Below, piece by piece: positions 1 through 19,482 of a DNA stretch of 64,000 bases. Numbering within the stretch: position 1 is the first letter of the stretch; each line of letters opens with the position of its first letter. Position numbers and translations under genes: made by a program. Under the pieces are notes generated by a model. It made no database searches. It worked only from the letters and a program-made list of their open reading frames with translations, and was not told the origin of the DNA. The DNA is from Corticium candelabrum (lineage: Eukaryota; Porifera; Homoscleromorpha; Homosclerophorida; Plakinidae). The DNA lies in assembly GCF_963422355.1 (NCBI RefSeq), contig NC_085096.1:6286717-6350716 (forward strand), in the 5' to 3' direction.

Positions 1-273
1 ATCTTTGATAGTTGTTGCGTATTCGACACCGCAATTCAGGATATGGGGTTATTAGCTATAAAGCAAAACTGTGATTGAGCATGGGGTAAAGATGACGGGC
101 GGAACGTGTCAAACTAGAGCAAGATGGAGGAAATACAAAAAGATAAAAAAATTAATTAATGCAAAATTCTGAATAAATGAGACAAAATGTATAGATGTTC
201 ATGTTTACAGCTGCACATGCCCAGTTGTTAATAAATTAATTAATCGACTTTGAAACTTCAGTTTGTCTACTAG

Positions 274-7666
<7,393 letters not shown>

Positions 7667-9278
7667 AAATGAGATGTGGATATTGAATGTTTGACAGGTT
7701 GTTTCTGTGAGGGTAACTCTTCCATAAATGGATGTAATTTAGAATTGTGAGTGCGTCTTAAGTCTATTTAGAACACGTGATGGAGCAGTATGTCGTAGAT
7801 TAACACCAAAGTGGCTGTTGTAATGTCAGATTAGCTATAGTCACAATCAAGTTAATAATTGGCAATATTCAGAGTGTTGATCTAAAACAAATTCGCGCCG
7901 ATCTACCTTTTCATGTGGTGACATCATACAAGCATTTTTCCTAAATTACGTCTTTTGAAAACTGTTTTACTATTGAAAACCATCTTATTAAAATGGTTAC
8001 ATAATATTACTTAATTAAATAATGTGCTAATTGTTTATAACTATTTAACATATTTTGTGTAGCAAATACGCATAAATTACGAGGTTAAGTATTTAAACAA
8101 TTAGCAAATTACCTCTGTTACACTACAAGGAAGCTTGTTTGTCTAACCATTCCACAGTTTGCCTGTGAGGACATGGTTCAGATTCAGTGTACATAGAAAA
8201 TATAAAAATTTTGTTTTAGGTAGATTTCCAGGACACATATCCAGACAAATTATGAAACCACATGCATGGGTCAGAAAAGAAACGGCTAGTATTGTAGAAG
8301 GGTGAACTGACTTGCAAGCGTCTATTGATCCCAACATGCAGTGCTGCTTGTTAGGACTGCAGCAAGTTTGTAATTTACACTTCGTTTTGCTAAAAACATT
8401 TCCAGCTTAATTAATTAACATTCTTGTAGCCAACTAGTGTGCAGCAGTACAGGCTCAAATAGAGACCAGTCGCATAAATAATCTATATTGAATCTAGTCT
8501 TGTTTATGAGTACTGTACATCCTTGCCGCGTTTTGTAACGTTGCGTAGGAAAATGTAAACACCTGTCGCAATGTTTGTGTAGCACATGAGAGTCCCACGG
8601 GCGATTTGACGATCCTTTTGGAGTGCACGAACGTTTGCCTACATTTTCACTGTTTATAGCTGCTGGTGATCTAGAATATAAGCAGTGACTAGTTCTTGAA
8701 ACAGACAATACGAAATTTTCCTTGTTTCTATCCAAGCATTACCTGGTCCCAGTGAATGGTTGCCAAATTCATTTAATCAGTAAATCTTCGAGTTCAAATT
8801 AATTAATTAATTGATTAGTTATTACACGTTTCACCGATTGTCTAGTGACCTACTGGCCATGTAGACACATAGGATGATGTCGTTTACAGTACAGATGACA
8901 AAGTAGGTGTAGTGATTCCCGACCAGCTCCTCTTTTGTATCGTCGTATGGGCGATGGAACGTCAAAAAGTATAGCTGAACGGCTTACCCATTAGCTGCTG
9001 CAGCTATACAAGGTCACGTTTCCTATAGCCACGGTTGGATGGGTTCTTGGACACTACGCAGGACATATATCCTGGAGCTTGGCCAAGTACTCAGGAGAGC
9101 ACCGACTGCGACACCAAATGAGGTGTTGGTACAACAAGTCTACATGGCTGATAGTCTTTGTAGCATTCTTGGGCATTTGCCTCCCCATTCAATGAAATGG
9201 TACATATCTAGACTTCTGGGTCAAGCTTGCCAAAGCAATTGTGTAAGTTTCTTGCACAAGGAAATTACGCCATAGGTG
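7667..9278. other. Intergenic stretch downstream of RTK A
   Basis: The region begins right after the RTK A stop codon. It holds short open frames on both strands that lack recognisable domains or convincing splice context. I see no gene here. Confidence 0.55.
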
Positions 9279-9286
9279 GCCATCAC

Positions 9287-9383
9287 TAGCCTCGTACTAG
9301 ACCCTCTCTCGCCGTCGTGCCCAGCGCTGTCGTGTTATACGGGAACCGGGCACGACGGCGCGAGAGGGTCTGGTACGAGGCTA
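9287..9383. mobile_element. 97-bp hairpin MITE with 8-bp target duplication
   Basis: The ends TAGCCTCGTAC and GTACGAGGCTA begin inverted arms of about 36 bp that share AGACCCTCTC and a GCCGTCGTGCCC core. The flanks carry the direct repeat GCCATCAC (9279-9286 and 9384-9391), a typical hAT-sized target duplication. It is far too short to encode protein. Confidence 0.88.
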
Positions 9384-9391
9384 GCCATCAC

Positions 9392-10850
<1,459 letters not shown>

Positions 10851-11683
10851 TGACACGGTTAGAGAGTCGTTTTCTACAGTGTTTTCGTCCAGGAGCCATC
10901 AGTGTTGCTACTTCAAGTCACAATTATGGCGAGCTATGGCATAATTTCCTTGGACAAAAACTCACACAAAATTGACTCTCTTACCTCAAAAATATAAAAG
11001 ACTACGTGGTCATTGACTGTTGGTGGCAAAGCCTAACTGCGATAATGTACATTAGCTATGTCTAGACTGGGGTCCTAGTGCGACTTATTCTGCCTAGACT
11101 GCACCCAGCGCGCAGTTGTGTGCTCCTGCGAGTACCTGGCCTTGCTCCAAGAGATTGCTTACCACGGTCCCTAGCTACTGAGTAGTGCACAGGAATTCAT
11201 GCAACCACTAGGCTGGGTGTGTGATTGTGTCCGTGTGCTCGCTCGCGCGGACGAGCTTGCATGCATGTGTGATGACTGCTGTTAAAATTAAGAGTAAATA
11301 AATAGAAAGCATCGTTTATAACAATTTGCATTTGCAAGAGAGCTACTAGTTTACCACGCATGGCGCCTTGGCTGGGTATTGATCTTAGGCTTATACGCGT
11401 GTGCATGCATAGAACCCCGATTTGTGCAAGCTGCACGTCTCTAATTAGTGGCTAAACAAATGTAGCTGTCAGGACAAGCATCCATAATTATATAATGGTG
11501 GTTTAGCATGGTTTACACTTGGATTCTCCAAAGCTTCCTATCTCTGCGTCTAGATAGACGCTACTCTGAAAAACATGAGCGAAGACGACGAAGTGGTCTA
11601 GCTGTTTGTTTTGGCGGCAACAAATGGAGCACTTTACTAGTCAGAGCTGATACATAAGTATGGCGTGCCATTTGTGTCAAATT
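10851..11683. other. Intergenic, nothing recognised
   Basis: Between the TG tract and the GATGAGA array I find only short frames with no family resemblance. Confidence 0.5.
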
Positions 11684-11822
11684 AGACAATGAGATGAGTC
11701 GATGAGACAATGAGATAAGGCGATGAGATCATGCGATGAGACAATGAGACGAAGCGATGAGACCGTGAGATGAGACGATGATCGAGAGGCGATGAGAGCA
11801 TGAGATGAGGCAATGAGACTTC
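11684..11822. repeat. Irregular GATGAGA-type minisatellite
   Basis: About eight diverged units built on GATGAGACAATGAGAT-like words, roughly 17-20 bases each, with substitutions between units. Confidence 0.8.
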
Positions 11823-12440
11823 ATCAATATGAGATTACCGCATGCAGCTACGTATTGCATGTATTGGAGACTGGGTGCGAAAAGGATTATATTATTATAT
11901 TTTATCTACTACAGAGAGTCCAGTTTTTAAAGATTTTTTTACTCGTGTTCTTGTGTGATTGCAGCGCAAGGCTGAGCTCCACAAAACCAATTAAAGTGCC
12001 TACTCTCCCACGTTTCTAATAAATCTAGACAACTCATGCAGTCTAGCTAGAGTCTTTGGTAGCCGGTTGGAGAGTTACATTATAACATGCCGTATCTTGT
12101 GTACGCATTAGACACTCGCTGCAACACACTCTTTTTCTGCAATTGATTGGGTTGTCGCATGCAGGGTTGTCGATAGGAGACTTCGTTTAAATAAACTATA
12201 ATTGCCTGTCGGGAAATCCCCTTCACGTGTAGAACTTAGTAGACTGACTGTCTCTCGCCGGAAGGATGTAGGCGGAGATGGTCTGGCTATGCAAGACTAT
12301 ATCGACAACCCTGCATGCGACAACCCCATCAATTGTAGAATAAGGGTGAGTTGCAGCGAGTGTCTAATGCGAACAAGATGTATACGATATCTAATTCTCC
12401 AACCGTCTACCCAAGACGCTAGACTGCATGCATTGGAGAT
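11823..12440. other. Intergenic, nothing recognised
   Basis: About 600 bases with short open frames only. The word GAGATGGTCTGGCTA near 12277 recurs near 42603, suggesting a shared dispersed repeat. Confidence 0.45.
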
Positions 12441-12592
12441 ACAGACAGACAGACAGACAGACAAGCAGACAGATAGAGAGCCAGGCAGACAAACAGAAAG
12501 ATATACAGACAGACAGGCAGGCAGACAGAAAGACAGAAAGATAGACAGACACAAAGACAGTTAGATAGACAGACAGATAGACAGACAGACAA

Positions 12593-12667
<75 letters not shown>
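12441..12667. repeat. (ACAG)n microsatellite at the 3' end of a LINE
   Basis: Interrupted, then perfect (12580-12667), ACAG repeats. On the minus strand the LINE 3' untranslated region ends in AATAAATGAATC and runs straight into (TGTC)n, so the repeat looks like the element's tail or its target. Confidence 0.9.
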
Positions 12668-12669
<2 letters not shown>

Positions 12670-13897
12670 TTCATTTATTATCATCAAAACTCTACGTATG
12701 TACAGGAAACTTTCAAATATCTACCAGTCCTTCATAACTAAGCAAATTATAACACATTAATGGACTTGGCCTACAACATTGCAGTCAAACATTATGCCAC
12801 TGTCGTTTGTACTGCATGAAAATCTCGACAGCTTCCTCGAAATCACTCTGGCGTTGCATCTCTGAAGAATGATGGAAAATTGCTTTCTCCAGAATGCCTT
12901 AAAACGTTGAGCGCTGTTAAAAGGATGTGCATGAGTGGTATTGTAGCTTTGCCTAGATATATGAGACAAAAACTTGTGTGCGTGCGAGCCCCACAAACCA
13001 AAATGTTCAAAGACTAGTGGAACACACTTGGATGATAAACCACCATGCAGGACCTCTCCTGAGTATTTCTTTAGTTTCTTCTCCTCTCTTACTTTTGCAG
13101 CATACCCTTCTTCTCTGTGTGCGTGGTTGAGAGCATCCTTACTCCATGGGTGTGCTAATGAAACATCCACGTCAAGATTCTGTCCTGTTTCAGAATCAAA
13201 GAGTGTCATATCAGGACGGTTTTCGCTACTAACAAAACGATGCCGGGGTTCGGTTTGATGGGGAATGTGCAAATCACTCAAACATTCACTCCAACCCTTC
13301 AAGATAGTATTGTGGGTCCAGACAGGACCTCCTCCATATTTACATGTTAGTAGGTGGTATCCTTGTTGATCCAGTTGTTGTCCACAGTCACACACTTTCA
13401 CCCACTTGGTAAACGGTAAAGCCAATCCCAACCTCAAATAGGACGCTATAGAAAAGTCGTTTGTTTTAAGTGCGTGCCTATCAGAAGTAGGAATGGCATC
13501 TAACCAATCTCCGGCTCCACGACCTTGCAATGACCGCAGCCTTGCCGCATCTTTATCAGAAGGAGCCTGAGCAATGAGTTCAGACACATTAATTTCGTTT
13601 ATCTCAGTACAAAGACGGTGCTGCAGTTTCTTAGGATAAGCGATGATGTCATCAAGTGTTTGAAAATCTTCATCATTGTCAGCTGACTTGGACAATGGTG
13701 GCAAGTCGGAAAAGCTAGAAATTACTTCTGAGCCAATCGACCCCGACTTTTCTTTAGAAGAAGTAAGATAATCAACCAAGTCAGTCATACACAAGAAACG
13801 AGATGGCAATTCTTTCATTGATTGACACCAAGAAGACACAAAAGCAGCATGAGAAATTTGTCCAATCTGTGTTAAACCAAAGCCTCCATTCTTGAGC
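12670..13897 (-). mobile_element. 5'-truncated LINE flanked on both sides by ACAG/AGAC repeats
   Basis: The unit on the minus strand runs from the AGAC repeat at about 13899 to the ACAG repeat at 12667. It holds one long frame (12757-13839, open back to about 13895) and an 87-base 3' untranslated region ending at an AATAAA-like word. Both edges meet the same tetranucleotide microsatellite. This fits insertion into, or a 3' tail made of, TCTG repeats. Confidence 0.7.
12757..13839 (-). CDS. LINE C-terminal domain with zinc knuckle and restriction-like endonuclease
   Basis: A 360-residue open frame, continuing upstream without a stop into the repeat, so the true start is lost. GAGDWLDAIPTS (residues about 108-119) and the YLRLGLALP segment match the region after RT in metazoan LINEs. 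A knuckle follows: C150, C152, H162, C166. RPDMTLFD (208-215) then NLDVDVSLAHP (221-231) gives the PD...D arrangement of restriction-like endonucleases in R2/R4/CRE-type elements, which nick the target for reverse transcription. The RT itself is missing by 5' truncation. The copy is unbroken, hence fairly young. The dead copy at 2649-4028 supplies the matching RT portion. It could be mistaken for a host protein; the motif order argues against that. Confidence 0.75.
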   Translation of the reverse strand: MSSWCQSMKELPSRFLCMTDLVDYLTSSKEKSGSIGSEVISSFSDLPPLSKSADNDEDFQTLDDIIAYPKKLQHRLCTEINEINVSELIAQAPSDKDAARLRSLQGRGAGDWLDAIPTSDRHALKTNDFSIASYLRLGLALPFTKWVKVCDCGQQLDQQGYHLLTCKYGGGPVWTHNTILKGWSECLSDLHIPHQTEPRHRFVSSENRPDMTLFDSETGQNLDVDVSLAHPWSKDALNHAHREEGYAAKVREEKKLKKYSGEVLHGGLSSKCVPLVFEHFGLWGSHAHKFLSHISRQSYNTTHAHPFNSAQRFKAFWRKQFSIILQRCNARVISRKLSRFSCSTNDSGIMFDCNVVGQVH

Positions 13898-13898
13898 T

Positions 13899-13899
13899 T

Positions 13900-13930
<31 letters not shown>

Positions 13931-13949
13931 GCAGACAGAGAGACAGTCA
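13899..13949. repeat. (AGAC)n microsatellite at the 5' edge of the LINE
   Basis: About 50 bases of AGAC repeat with a few changes, abutting the truncated LINE coding region. Confidence 0.93.
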
Positions 13950-14379
13950 GTCATATGTAAGTGTTTTAGTTTGCTGTAATGATAGCTTTCAATGAACATT
14001 AGTCTAGTTGTATTACTGTAGTTCTTTGCAGAATTGTATCATAGTTTCATGTAAGAAATGAAAGACATACAGACAGACAAAAAAGAAAATTACCGTGGAA
14101 TAGGAATGGCCATGTCGGCATGTAAAATTCCGCGCACAATCTTTGCCATCATTAGTATTCAGTTTCAGACGGATAAGCTTTGTACCTTCACTGACATCAA
14201 GAAGTGGATATATTGCGGTTGCATATCACAACAAAGAGTGCAGTTAATTAATCAAGGTCCGTCCAAGATTTCGAGTAACAGAAAATTTGGTTGGTAATTC
14301 GAATAATAAGGGTATGTACATATAGTAAGAGGAGGAGTCTTGTAAACTGACTCGAGATCTTTTACCACAGCGACGTTAA
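13950..14379. other. Intergenic, nothing recognised
   Basis: Only short frames between the AGAC repeat and the duplicated segment. Confidence 0.45.
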
Positions 14380-14790
14380 CTTCCACTTACGTACCAGTAA
14401 TAGAACAAACTGTATTCTTCAAACTATCTAGTTGCCGCTCCCAAACTTCCTCTTTAACTCAATATAGTATACGTAAACACCATACTCATGCATGTAGGCC
14501 AATGTAACTAGACTGTAATTAACCATAGTTTCGGCAGTCTCTGTGTCTTTGCTGGAGGTAGACTTAAGGGTGGGGTTAGTTTGTGTGCACAACTGAAAAT
14601 AGCTAACTGCATGTAAAGACAGTAATGACCTGATTGAATAGGTAATTGAGTTGGATCAGACTCCTCCTTGACATAATAAAGTTTTCTAATAACACGAGTA
14701 ATTATTCTTGAGGACATCCCTTGCACTGCATAGAGCTACATAAGTTTCCCCACGTTGCCACAATTTGTGGATGGAATTGTTTCCATTACC
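14380..14790. repeat. Diverged duplicate of 43460-43890
   Basis: Shared words appear in the same order in both copies: TACGTACCAG, GACAAACTGTAT or GAACAAACTGTAT, TACGTAAACAC, a CCAATGTAA block, TAATTAACCAT, GTGCACAAC and TTTCTAATAA. The copies differ by many substitutions and indels. The minus strand of the second copy carries a small signal-peptide-like frame (43778-44017). The first copy lacks an obviously matching open frame. Confidence 0.65.
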
Positions 14791-15867
14791 CTCTGTGTGA
14801 GGTACAACTCGATATATCAAATATTATCAGATACTGGAACTAGCAGTAGAACTGACATCCGAATTAAACTCTAGACGTTCGCTATTGCAGATATGTACCC
14901 CATGCACTATATAAAGTGGAGAGAAACGACATAACTTAGTCAGTGCTATAGAACTGCTGTTGCCGTACGCTGTGCAGTTGGTGATCTCACGCCTGCAGTG
15001 TCTTCTTCCTATCAGGCTCAGCTGCTTACTGTGCAAACAGTGCACGTTATTCCCAAGTCGCTCAGATTCCGGAAGTCGACTGACCATCTTTCAAGTTGCT
15101 TAAATCGTCACGGTAAGAGAAGAATAGGTCAATGTTTTGAGGTTGAGATTTTGGTATGCTCAATAATTGGGTTACGGAATGGCTAATGTTTTTGTTGCAG
15201 TTGATTGACGGTCAAAATCTAGTTTGATTGACTTGGCTGTGTCATCAGGAGAAATCAAATCAGTTGTTTGATAGGCAGTGGCGAAAACGAGTTTGTGTGT
15301 GGGTCTTGTACAGTGAGCATTCGCACTTACAAATATTCTAGATGCACTGTAATAGGTCAAGATGTAGGACTTGAATTTTAATTCAAGTAGGATTTGAAAA
15401 CGTAGCTTTCTGGTTTTACTCTGACGTACCAATAGCTTTGATAAATCAATTTAGTTAGAAGTTTTCCAAACCGTTGGCACGTGCCCTCACTTCCTCACCT
15501 GTATCCGCTTACCACAAAACCATCTCTTGGCTAGTAAGAATGATTTTAAAACTAGTTGCACCGTATCCGTAGACGCCTCGTGTTGGTGAGTAACACGTCC
15601 AACGAAGTTTTCAGACTGACTACTGAAACGCCGAGTCCTAGCTAGACAATAGGTGTTTGTTGAAACCTTAGCTGTCATGGAAGTAGACATGCATACTTCC
15701 TAGTAGTTTAGATTACATATATAGACCTGGTATAGGTAGTCGTCGTTTTGTGATCGTGATCAAGAGAATTGAAATGTACAGTCTAGGTATGCACTCAGTT
15801 CCGTTGTAACGACAGTGGTATGGTATTTACTGACAAGAAATTGATATCAGCAAACATTGACTATCAA
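14791..15867. other. Intergenic with an isolated TATA-like box
   Basis: A CTATATAAAG word at about 14908 is followed by sequence without ATG until 15130 and a strong donor-like GGTAAGAG at 15111. It could be a promoter with a non-coding first exon, but no downstream coding exon is recognised. Confidence 0.3.
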
Positions 15868-16319
15868 CAGAGTTGCCAACTATGAATACTAAAAATGTGT
15901 GAGATCTCAGATTTTCATCAGTAATTATATCTGCATATGGGCGTGGCCTCAAACAACTAAATACCTAATTTTTTACAAACAGTAAACTATATTAATTGCT
16001 GGGCGCTCACTGTTGGTCGTTTCCTCGAGATCGCGTGGCGTAATATTCTGCCATTGGCATATGTATTGCGCGCTGCAATATACGGGACTATTTTATGCAT
16101 CCTCGATTTCCGGACTAGAGTTTATATTAGTGACTATCAGACACTACAGATTTTTGCGTAATCTACGGTGTCTACCTACAGGTTCACTGTACATGTCTGT
16201 CTGGATCTAGTTCCAGCAATCTAAAAGTTGCGTGAGATCTGGGTTCCTTGCGTGTGAGCGTGTGACCTGAAGGAATTTGCGTGAGACACACGCAAGTTGC
16301 GTGTGAGTTGGCAACTCTG
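15868..16319. mobile_element. hAT-type MITE, 452 bp
   Basis: The ends CAGAGTTGCCAACT and AGTTGGCAACTCTG form inverted repeats of the hAT CAGxGTTGCCAAC type. TATCAA repeats directly on both sides (15862-15867 and 16320-16325), six matching bases of an expected eight. The right subterminal part has GTGAGACACACGCAAG-like repeats typical of this group. No transposase is encoded. Confidence 0.8.
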
Positions 16320-16629
16320 TATCAACAGTGTTAGATGCAATACAGTGGAGTAAAGGATTGATCCTACTGTAGTATGGGACGTGTGAATAGTTGAGTATAG
16401 GTGGCATTCAACTCCTGAAGGTGTTTCTTGGTTGTCAAGTACACGCAATCCCTAGCTACAATACAAAAGGATGAGGCGACGAAAGTTCATGAAGCTTTTT
16501 CGTCGCCGTTTGCTCACCTAAACGAATCGTTCTTAGACTCATCTGTAGTCGGACACGGAAACGATTTTTTAAGATAGGTCTTATCATGAATGTGGTCGTG
16601 GGGAGGCGAAATTTGAGATTTGTGTGTAC
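16320..16629. other. Intergenic, nothing recognised
   Basis: About 300 bases between the MITE and the minisatellite with no supported gene. Confidence 0.5.
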
Positions 16630-18650
16630 ACGCACCCACCCACTCACTCACCCACCCACACCCACCCACACCCACTCACTCACCCACCCACCCACCCACT
16701 CACCCACCCACCCACTCACTCACCCACCCACCCACTCACTCACCCACCCACCCACTCACTCACCCACTCACTCACTCACCCACCCACTCACTCACCCACC
16801 CACCCACTCACCCACCCACCCATCCACGCCACCCACCCATCCACGCACCCACCCATCCATCCACGCACCCACCCATCCATCCACGCACCCACCCATCCAT
16901 CCACGCACCCACCCATCCATCCACGCACCCACCCATCCATCCACGCACCCACCCATCCATCCACGCACCCACCCATCCATCCACGCACCCACCCATCCAT
17001 CCACGCACCCACCCATCCATCCCCACCCCACCCATCCATCCCCACCCCACCCATCCATCCCCACCCCACCCATCCATCCCCACCCCACCCATCCATCCCC
17101 ACCCCACCCATCCATCCCCACCCCACCCATCCATCCCCACCCCACCCATCCATCCCCAGCCCACCCATCCATCCCCACCCCACCCATCCATCCCCACCCC
17201 ACCCATCCATCCCCACCCCACCCATCCATCCCCACCCCACCCATCCATCCCCACCCCACCCATCCATCCCAACCCCCACCCCCAACCCCCCACCCCCACC
17301 CCCAACCCCCACCCCCAACCCCCAACCCCCACCCCCAACCCCCAACCCCACCCCCAAATCCCCACCCCCACCCCCAACCCCCACCCCCAACCCCACCCCC
17401 AATCCCCAACCCCCCAACCCCCACCCCAACCCCCTCCATCCCCACCCCACCCATCCATCCCCACCTCACCCATCCATCCCCACCCCACCCATCCATCCCC
17501 ACCCCACCCATCCATCCCCACCCCACCCATCCATCCCAACCCCCACCCCCAACCCCCAACCCCCACCCCCAACCCCCACCCCCAACCCCCACCCCCACCC
17601 CCAACCCCCACCCCCAACCCCACCCCAATCCCCAACCCCCCAACCCCCACCCCAACCCCCCCCCATCCCCACCTCAGCCCCACCCCACCTTACCCCCACC
17701 CCACCTCACCCCCATCCACATCTCACCCCCATCCACATCTCACCCCCATCCACATCTCACCCCCATCCACATCTCACCCCCATCCACATCTCACCCCCAT
17801 CCACATCTCACCCCCATCCACATCTCACCCCCATCCACATCTCACCCCCATCCACATCTCACCCCCATCCACATCTCACCCCCATCCACATCTCACCCCC
17901 ATCCACATCTCACCCCCATCCACATCTCACCCCCATCCACATCTCACCCCCATCCACATCTCACCCCCATCCACATCTCACCCCCATCCACATCTCACCC
18001 CCATCCACATCTCACCCCCATCCACATCTCACCCCCATCCACATCTCACCCCCATCCACATCTCACCCCCATCCACATCTCACCCCCATCCACATCTCAC
18101 CCCCATCCACATCTCACCCCCATCCACATCTCACCCCCATCCACATCTCACCCCCATCCACATCTCACCCCCATCCCCACCTCACCCCCAGACCCCACAC
18201 CTCACCCCCATCCACACCTCACCCCCATCCACACCTCACCCCCATCCACATTTCACCCCCAAAACCCCACCTCACCCCAACCCCCACCTCACCCCAACCC
18301 CCACCTCACCCCAACCCCCACCTCACCCCAACCCCCACCTCACCCCCAAGCTCCCCACCTCACCCCCAGGCCCCACACCTCACCCCCAGGCCCCACACCT
18401 CACCCCCAGGCCCCACACCTCACCCCCAGGCCCCACACCTCACCCCCAGGCCCCACACCTCACCCCCAGGCCCCCCACCTCACCCCCAGGGCCCCCACCT
18501 CACCCCCAGGGCCCCCACCTCACCCCCAGGCCCCCCATCTCACCCTCAGGGCCCCCACCTCACCCCCAGGGCCCCCACCTCACCCCCAGGGCCCCCACCT
18601 CACCCCCAAGCCCCCACCTCACCCCACACACACAACACACTCACGCGCAC
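16630..18650. repeat. 2-kb C-rich compound minisatellite
   Basis: Blocks in order: ACCC/ACTC tetramers (about 16630-16815); a 20-bp unit CCACGCACCCACCCATCCAT (about 16830-17010); a 19-bp unit ACCCATCCATCCCCACCCC (about 17010-17270, again 17450-17530) separated by irregular CCCCCACCCCCAA runs; a 17-bp unit ATCCACATCTCACCCCC in about 27 nearly identical copies (about 17710-18175); and a 20-bp CCTCACCCCCAGG(C/G)CCCCA unit (about 18350-18610). The G-rich minus strand could form G-quadruplexes. All plus frames are open for about 680-750 codons because stops cannot arise; this is not a gene. Confidence 0.97.
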
Positions 18651-18871
18651 AGCCATATAGAACTACGCACCTTTCTGTTGTGCCACCCGGATTAGAAACC
18701 TTGCTACGCTCGGCAATAATCATATTTAAAATTTATAAACAACTATGTAGTGAGACAACTTTTATGGATATGTTCTTCTTTGCTGGTCTTGTTTACAAAC
18801 GATTTCGCAGCATTGCCAAAATTTGGTAACTAACAGCATTATAAAATACCTATTTTGTAACTTTATCAGTA

Positions 18872-19301
18872 CAGTAGAACCTCGCTAATCCGGACCTCGT
18901 TAATCCAGACCCTCGCTAATTCGGACGATTTACTGCATCCGGCCTCGCATCTCCAGAATATGTTGGGAATTCCGAGGCAGGTTAAATCCGGAAATCATTA
19001 CCGTGATTCTGATGGCAAAAATAAGAGCAAGAAGGCTACACGTCGTTACAAGACATTGAAAATAGACGAGAAGATCGCTATTCTTGATGAACCAGCAACA
19101 TCTTACGCTGCAATCGCAGAGCGGTACGGAGTAGGCCGAAAAACAATTGGCGACATCAAGAAGAAAGAAGTGGATCTGCGACAATTTAAAAGAAAGCTGA
19201 CTGAAAAGACACGCGTTTTTTTAATCCGGACGACTTCACTAATCCGGACAGCTAGACGTTGAGCACGGAACAAGGCTGTCCGGATTAGCGAGGTTCTACT
19301 G
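18872..19301 (+). mobile_element. Non-autonomous pogo/Tigger-type element, 430 bp
   Basis: The left end CAGTAGAACCTCGCTAATCC (18872-18891) is matched by its complement at the right end, finishing at 19301. Words such as CTAATCCGGAC recur inside both ends. This end type belongs to the pogo branch of Tc1/mariner. A TA precedes the left end, but TC follows the right end, so the target duplication is not intact. The interior keeps only a DNA-binding-domain frame. Confidence 0.85.
18960..19262 (+). CDS. CENP-B-type helix-turn-helix fragment of a pogo transposase
   Basis: A 100-residue frame from an ATG at 18960. Residues about 27-65 read YKTLKIDEKIAILDE then AAIAERYGVGRKTIGDIKK, the CENP-B N-terminal / psq helix-turn-helix of pogo, Tigger and jerky proteins. 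It binds the transposon ends. The central DDE catalytic domain is absent, and the frame runs into the right inverted repeat. It cannot catalyse transposition and could act only as a DNA-binding peptide if expressed. A deletion derivative is the simplest reading. Confidence 0.7.
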   Translation: MLGIPRQVKSGNHYRDSDGKNKSKKATRRYKTLKIDEKIAILDEPATSYAAIAERYGVGRKTIGDIKKKEVDLRQFKRKLTEKTRVFLIRTTSLIRTARR

Positions 19302-19482
19302 TCTAGAAAGTTCTTAGTGCTTTAGACCCACCAATATCGATTAAAAATGATATTAATGATAAAGTTACAAAATTTACTATTTATATTGTAAACAATTTTT
19401 AGCATTAGAATTTAACAATTTTCAACATTATAATTTAATTCTATTACATAGACCTTAATTTTCAATTTCAACGGCAAGAAAC

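Noticed and set aside
9039..9275. 78-codon frame MGSWTLRRTYILELG...
   Set aside because: No recognised domain, no splice or promoter context, and length compatible with chance.
12297..12687. Cys-Leu-Ser-Val repeat frames resembling cysteine-rich proteins
   Set aside because: They translate the TGTC/ACAG microsatellite.
16830..17010. CRISPR-like array of 20-bp repeats
   Set aside because: The copies are head-to-tail without unique spacers, and the genome is eukaryotic.
16586..18829. Open frames of 678-747 codons rich in Pro/His/Thr, and Gly/Trp-rich frames on the opposite strand
   Set aside because: All three plus frames are open because the C-rich tandem repeat cannot form stops; unit lengths of 17, 19 and 20 shift the frame between copies. 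Not protein-coding.
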